This document shows, one piece after another, positions 60,167-64,000 of a stretch of 64,000 bases of DNA. The position numbers were made by a program, and so were the translations under genes. Position 1 is the stretch's first letter. Each line of letters begins with the position of its first letter. The notes below the pieces were generated by a model, which was given only the letters and a program-made list of their open reading frames with translations, had not been told where the DNA came from and made no database searches. Origin of the DNA: Spirochaetota bacterium (lineage in GTDB: Bacteria > Spirochaetota > Spirochaetia > SZUA-6); NCBI GenBank assembly GCA_013151965.1, contig JAADHF010000065.1, forward strand, positions 1-64,000. Direction: 5' to 3'.

Positions 60167-61510
60167 CTACAATAGATTACTCGCAATCTCGGCCAGCCTG
60201 CTGCGTTCACCTTTAATAAGATTTACAGTTGCAAAGAGTTCCTGACCCTGCATTTTATCTACTAAATAGGTAAGACCATTGGAATGAGCATCCAGATACG
60301 GGGTATCTATCTGATAAATATCACCTGTAAAGACTACCTTTGTATTGTCCCCTGCACGTGTAATAATTGTTTTTACCTCGTGAGGCGTCAGGTTTTGTGC
60401 CTCATCCACGATAAAGAATATTTTAGAAAGACTTCTGCCCCTTATATATGCAAGAGGAGCGATAAATAATTTCTCACTGGCCAGCATTTCACCAATCTGT
60501 TCATACTCCTTCGAACCCTGCTCGAATTGGTGTTTTATTACATTGAGGTTATCATAAAGAGGCTGCATATAAGGATCGAGTTTTGATTCTATATTCCCCG
60601 GCAGATACCCTAAGTCTCTGTTTCCCAGAGGAACAACAGGCCTTGCGAGGTAGATCTGCCGGAACTTTCTTCTCTGTTCAAGGGCGGCCGCAAGGGCTAA
60701 AAGGGTTTTTCCCGTTCCCGCTTTGCCGGTAAGTGCTACGAGAGAAATATCGTCCCTCGACATGGCATCCAGAGAGAAGGTCTGTTCCGCATTCCTCGGA
60801 CGAATACCGTAATAGCTTTTTTTCTCCACCCGTTCTAATTCTTTAGTCTCCATATTATAATAGGCAAGCGCACTCTTATTCTCATTCTTAAGAATAAAAT
60901 ACTCATTGGCAACCGGAGAAACGCTTCCGTCCAGCCCCTCTCCGCTTACATGCCCTTCTTTATACAGAGCATCTATAAGTTTTCCCGGCACACCGTTAAC
61001 CGTGTTTCTCCCCGAGTAGAGTTTATCCACATCGACTACCTTGCCGGTCTGATAATCCTCCGCATCGATATTAAAGGCCAGGGCCTTCATCCTCAGGTTT
61101 ATGTCCTTGCTTACAAGCACAATACTGCGTTCGGGAAACTTCTCCTTGAGGTAAATTGCAAGCTCTATTATCTGATTATCAGCTTTTTTCAGGGTAAGAA
61201 TCGAATCGATCTTAGAGGAACTCTTCTGCTCATAGAAGATATAGAGCCTCCCTCTGCCGTCTCCCAGCTCTACCCCTTCATGGAAAAGCCTGTTCGATCT
61301 TGCTGTAAGCTCATCCAGTTCCCTAACAAACTGCCGTGCCTCATAGTTTATATGATCGTTGCCCCTTTTAAACTTGTCCAGTTCCTCAAGAGCAACCATA
61401 GGTATTACAACATCGTGATTCTCAAAACTATAGATCGATGTATGATCGAATAACAGAACATTGGTATCCAGAATAAAAAGCTTTTTCGAACCGGATTTTT
61501 TCAAATTCAT
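60167..61510 (-). CDS. PhoH-family protein with N-terminal PIN domain
   Basis: A 447-residue PhoH2-type protein. The PIN-like RNase domain (about residues 8-145) has LFILDTNVLLFD with the first catalytic Asp, and later VSKDINLRMKA. The PhoH ATPase (about 225-445) has Walker A LTGKAGTGKTLLA and Walker B IFFIVDEAQNLTPHE. In characterised PhoH2 proteins this couples RNA unwinding to cleavage. An in-frame GTG lies two codons upstream, but GGAAGG is better spaced for the ATG at 61510. No toxin or antitoxin partner gene is adjacent. Confidence 0.9.
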   Translation of the reverse strand: MNLKKSGSKKLFILDTNVLLFDHTSIYSFENHDVVIPMVALEELDKFKRGNDHINYEARQFVRELDELTARSNRLFHEGVELGDGRGRLYIFYEQKSSSKIDSILTLKKADNQIIELAIYLKEKFPERSIVLVSKDINLRMKALAFNIDAEDYQTGKVVDVDKLYSGRNTVNGVPGKLIDALYKEGHVSGEGLDGSVSPVANEYFILKNENKSALAYYNMETKELERVEKKSYYGIRPRNAEQTFSLDAMSRDDISLVALTGKAGTGKTLLALAAALEQRRKFRQIYLARPVVPLGNRDLGYLPGNIESKLDPYMQPLYDNLNVIKHQFEQGSKEYEQIGEMLASEKLFIAPLAYIRGRSLSKIFFIVDEAQNLTPHEVKTIITRAGDNTKVVFTGDIYQIDTPYLDAHSNGLTYLVDKMQGQELFATVNLIKGERSRLAEIASNLL

Positions 61511-61532
61511 ATACACCTTCCCGTGAAAAGAC

Positions 61533-64000
61533 TTATTTTACTTTTTTATCGAGAATCTCCCTTACTTTCCGTGCAAGCATCCGGGGCGTAAAGGGTTTCT
61601 CTATAAAGTTTACCCCTTTGTCAAGAATATTGTGATGGGCTATTACATTGCTTGTATATCCGGACATATAGAGAACCCCGGCATCCGGGCAGTATTCCAG
61701 TAAAACGGCAACAACCTGTCTGCCGTCCATTCCGGGCATAACAACATCGCTTATAATGAGGTCTATATCCTTATTTTTCCCCGCTATCTTTGCGGCTTCT
61801 TCCCCGCCGGAAGCGGAAAGAACGGTATATCCATAATCTTTAAGCCCCTCGGTTGTAATCTCACGCACAAATGCATCATCCTCGACAACGAGTATTTTTT
61901 CGGTTCCCTTTAAGAGTTTATTATCATCAGCAATTTCCAAGCCGTCAGAGTCCTCTTTAACATCCATCTGCGGCAGATAAACTTTAAAGGTGGTTCCTTT
62001 ACCCGGTTCACTGTACGCCCATATATTACCGCCGCTCTGTTTTACAATACCGTATACGGTAGATAATCCCAGACCCGTGCCGACTCCTATCGGCTTTGTG
62101 GTAAAAAAGGGTTCGAAAATCTTGCCCAGGGTTTCTCTGTCCATCCCTATACCGGTATCGGTTACAGCAAGCATCACATACTTTCCCGGTTTTGCTCCGT
62201 GATGCATCTTAATATACTCATCATCGAGATAAACATTTTTTGTTTCCAGGGTAAGCGTTCCGCCTGCCGGCATGGCGTCACGTGCATTTATACAGAGATT
62301 CATAAGCACCTGCTCGAGCTGACCGACATCCACCTTTACAAACCCGGCATTATCATCCGGATTCACTATCAGTTTGATATCCTCGCCTAAAAGCTTAAAA
62401 AGTATCTTCTGCAGGCCGGCTATAACCTCATTGATATTCAGAACCCTGGGGTTCAGTATCTGCTTCCTGCTGAACGCAAGAAGCTGGCGTGCAATGTTTT
62501 CCGATCTCCTGCCTGCGTCCTGAATCTGTCTAAAATAGTTGTAATACTTATCCCCGGGCTTTAAATCCGCTAAAGCGACTTCCGCATACCCGTTAATGAC
62601 GGTAAGCATATTATTAAAGTCATGTGCAACACCTCCTGCAAGCCTCCCCACGGTTTCCAGTTTCTGGGCCTGCATAAACTGCTCTTCCAATTCTTTCCTC
62701 TCGGTTATATCGAATTCGTATTCGATATAACCCGTAACCTCATTATCGCCGTTCTTTAAAGGCAGGGTAGTAACAGCCACCCAGTACAGTTCCCCGTTTT
62801 TTCTTTTATTCCTGATTTCACCGCGCCATACCTGTCCCTGTGCAACGGTTTCCCAGTAAGTCTTAAAGAATTCAGGAGAGTGGTACCCCGAACTTAAGAA
62901 TGCCAATCCCTTTCCTGTTATTTCTTCTCTGCGGTACCCGGAGAGCTTCTCGAACCACGGATTTACATAAACAACCCTGAATTCCGAATCCAGCATAAGA
63001 ACACCGACCGGACTCTGCTCCACTGCATGGTACAGTCTGTCGTACTGTTCCTGAATCTTCCTCTTCTCTGTTATATCTCTCAATACCGATAAAAACCGCT
63101 GAATATTCCCATTCTTATCATACACGGGTGTAATAATAACATTCCACCACTTAACCGTACCCTTCTCCGTTGCACGGCATCCTGAAAATTCTCCCGCTTC
63201 TCCCTGCGATGCTCTACTTAAAGCTTCCAGAGCATATTGATAATCTCTGCCCTTCCACAATGTACGCCAGTCGGTTCCTATATACCGGTGTACATCCTCT
63301 ATCTCCATGAGCTTACACCCGTTTTCACTTATAAACTGAATTCTGCCTTCCGTATCGAAAAGCTCGATACAATCCTGACTGCTCTCGACGATCGACCTGT
63401 TGAATGCCTCACTTTCCTTAAGGTTTTTCTCCGCATCCTCTCTCTTTCTCTCCTGTTCTATGCCGTGGAGAATAAATGCCGTATCATTTGCAACACCCTC
63501 AAAGAGATGTATTTCCTCCTCATAGCTTAAATACTCAGGAGGCATGGAAACAGTAAGAATACCATAAGTTTTACCTCCCATAGCCAGCTTTGCAGTAAGA
63601 CCTGCGTTTTTCTGGTGCTTATGCACCAGCGGACATATCGAACAGTTTTTTTCAGGTTCGGTAACAACCACAACACCGTTACCGCGCAGAGCCTTTTTAA
63701 GGCAGGGAACCTGAGTTTTCGATTTGATCTTTCCGATAAGTTCATCAAAAACATCATCGAGCCCGCTCTCTGCATAAAGCCTTACCTTTCCCGATTCGTC
63801 AAACAGCACAATCCATGCACTGTCATACGACCGCGCAGCGGTTAAGTGGCTGCAGATCACCTTTATAAGTGTCTGCTCATCCTTTTCCCGAATCAGATAG
63901 CGGTTTATTACACTTATCGCTCTAAGTATCGTATTAAGCCGTTTAATTTTTTTAAGACCCAGTTTCTGTTCCGTAATATCAGAGAAAACACAGTATATAC
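61533..64000 (-). CDS. Hybrid sensor histidine kinase/response regulator, N-terminus beyond the window
   Basis: The frame is open to the window edge. The in-frame GTG at 63860 is not the true start, because the upstream codons continue a PAS-type ending (VFSDITEQKLGLKKIKRLN) and an alpha-helical linker. Visible order: end of a PAS domain, a GAF domain with a Cys-rich patch (CSICPLVHKHQ), two PAS domains, HisKA (GGVAHDFNN), HATPase (LCINARDAMPAGG, DTGIGM, GLGLSTV), and a receiver domain (LIISDVVMPGMDG). It is a cytosolic-type phosphorelay sensor similar in layout to the kinase at 21044. Signal unknown. Confidence 0.9.
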   Translation of the reverse strand, partial: IYCVFSDITEQKLGLKKIKRLNTILRAISVINRYLIREKDEQTLIKVICSHLTAARSYDSAWIVLFDESGKVRLYAESGLDDVFDELIGKIKSKTQVPCLKKALRGNGVVVVTEPEKNCSICPLVHKHQKNAGLTAKLAMGGKTYGILTVSMPPEYLSYEEEIHLFEGVANDTAFILHGIEQERKREDAEKNLKESEAFNRSIVESSQDCIELFDTEGRIQFISENGCKLMEIEDVHRYIGTDWRTLWKGRDYQYALEALSRASQGEAGEFSGCRATEKGTVKWWNVIITPVYDKNGNIQRFLSVLRDITEKRKIQEQYDRLYHAVEQSPVGVLMLDSEFRVVYVNPWFEKLSGYRREEITGKGLAFLSSGYHSPEFFKTYWETVAQGQVWRGEIRNKRKNGELYWVAVTTLPLKNGDNEVTGYIEYEFDITERKELEEQFMQAQKLETVGRLAGGVAHDFNNMLTVINGYAEVALADLKPGDKYYNYFRQIQDAGRRSENIARQLLAFSRKQILNPRVLNINEVIAGLQKILFKLLGEDIKLIVNPDDNAGFVKVDVGQLEQVLMNLCINARDAMPAGGTLTLETKNVYLDDEYIKMHHGAKPGKYVMLAVTDTGIGMDRETLGKIFEPFFTTKPIGVGTGLGLSTVYGIVKQSGGNIWAYSEPGKGTTFKVYLPQMDVKEDSDGLEIADDNKLLKGTEKILVVEDDAFVREITTEGLKDYGYTVLSASGGEEAAKIAGKNKDIDLIISDVVMPGMDGRQVVAVLLEYCPDAGVLYMSGYTSNVIAHHNILDKGVNFIEKPFTPRMLARKVREILDKKVK

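Noticed and set aside
63850-63860. GTG at 63860 as the start of the right-hand kinase
   Set aside because: The frame stays open upstream to the window edge and encodes a PAS-like ending and helical linker, so the gene is only partly in the window.

Overview
The window comes from a bacterial chromosome of moderate GC content, most likely a free-living spirochaete (Spirochaetota). Four ABC substrate-binding proteins have signal peptides that run into AAGE, AAGK, AAGK or AGGQ with no lipobox cysteine. Large PAS/GAF hybrid kinases, sugar ABC operons with dedicated disaccharide phosphorylases, and a full-length MCP fit this picture. The assignment is inference, because no rRNA or tRNA gene is present. 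No CRISPR array, insertion sequence, prophage or origin was seen.

Layout. Positions 1-500 hold the 5' end of trpE (minus strand) behind a trp attenuator with a leader peptide containing three consecutive Trp codons. Next come an MNT nucleotidyltransferase with a decayed HEPN remnant, a TaqI/Eco57I-type DNA methyltransferase without a nuclease, and an AraC regulator. The regulator is divergent from a sugar ABC operon (binding protein, two permeases, GH127 enzyme; 4234-9328). An MCP (plus) converges on a DEAD-box helicase of the DbpA type (minus). A branched-chain amino acid transporter (livKHMGF, minus) fills 13405-18478. A short plus-strand unit (DUF6062 protein and Mth938-like protein) follows a fluoride-riboswitch-like RNA with an overlapping terminator. 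pgmB (minus) and a GAF/PAS hybrid kinase (plus) come next. A minus-strand block (31131 to 24768) encodes an iron-type ABC transporter, a regulator with two MerR domains, and a DUF6051 hydrolase.

The operon lacI - binding protein - permease - permease - GH65 - GH130 (40375 to 32277) shares a CAAAGCGCTTTG operator with the distant pgmB. This links uptake of an oligosaccharide, its phosphorolysis to beta-glucose 1-phosphate (GH65) and a mannose-1-phosphate-type product (GH130), and isomerisation by PgmB. A trio of acetyl-CoA synthetase, GNAT/acyl-CoA-synthetase-like protein and AcuC-type deacetylase (46312 to 40590) resembles reversible lysine-acetylation control of acetate activation.

Positions 46586-60067 hold a 13 kb minus-strand cluster of molybdenum hydroxylase subunits, YgfK, SsnA, a YgeY-type peptidase and a PLP enzyme. 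This is the gene set associated with selenium-dependent molybdenum hydroxylases and anaerobic purine breakdown. A PhoH-family protein and a second hybrid kinase, cut by the window end, close the region. The most interesting items are the regulatory RNAs at 280-457 and 18699-18825, the palindromes at 26765 and 31162, and the unusual domain content of the MerR and acetyltransferase proteins.
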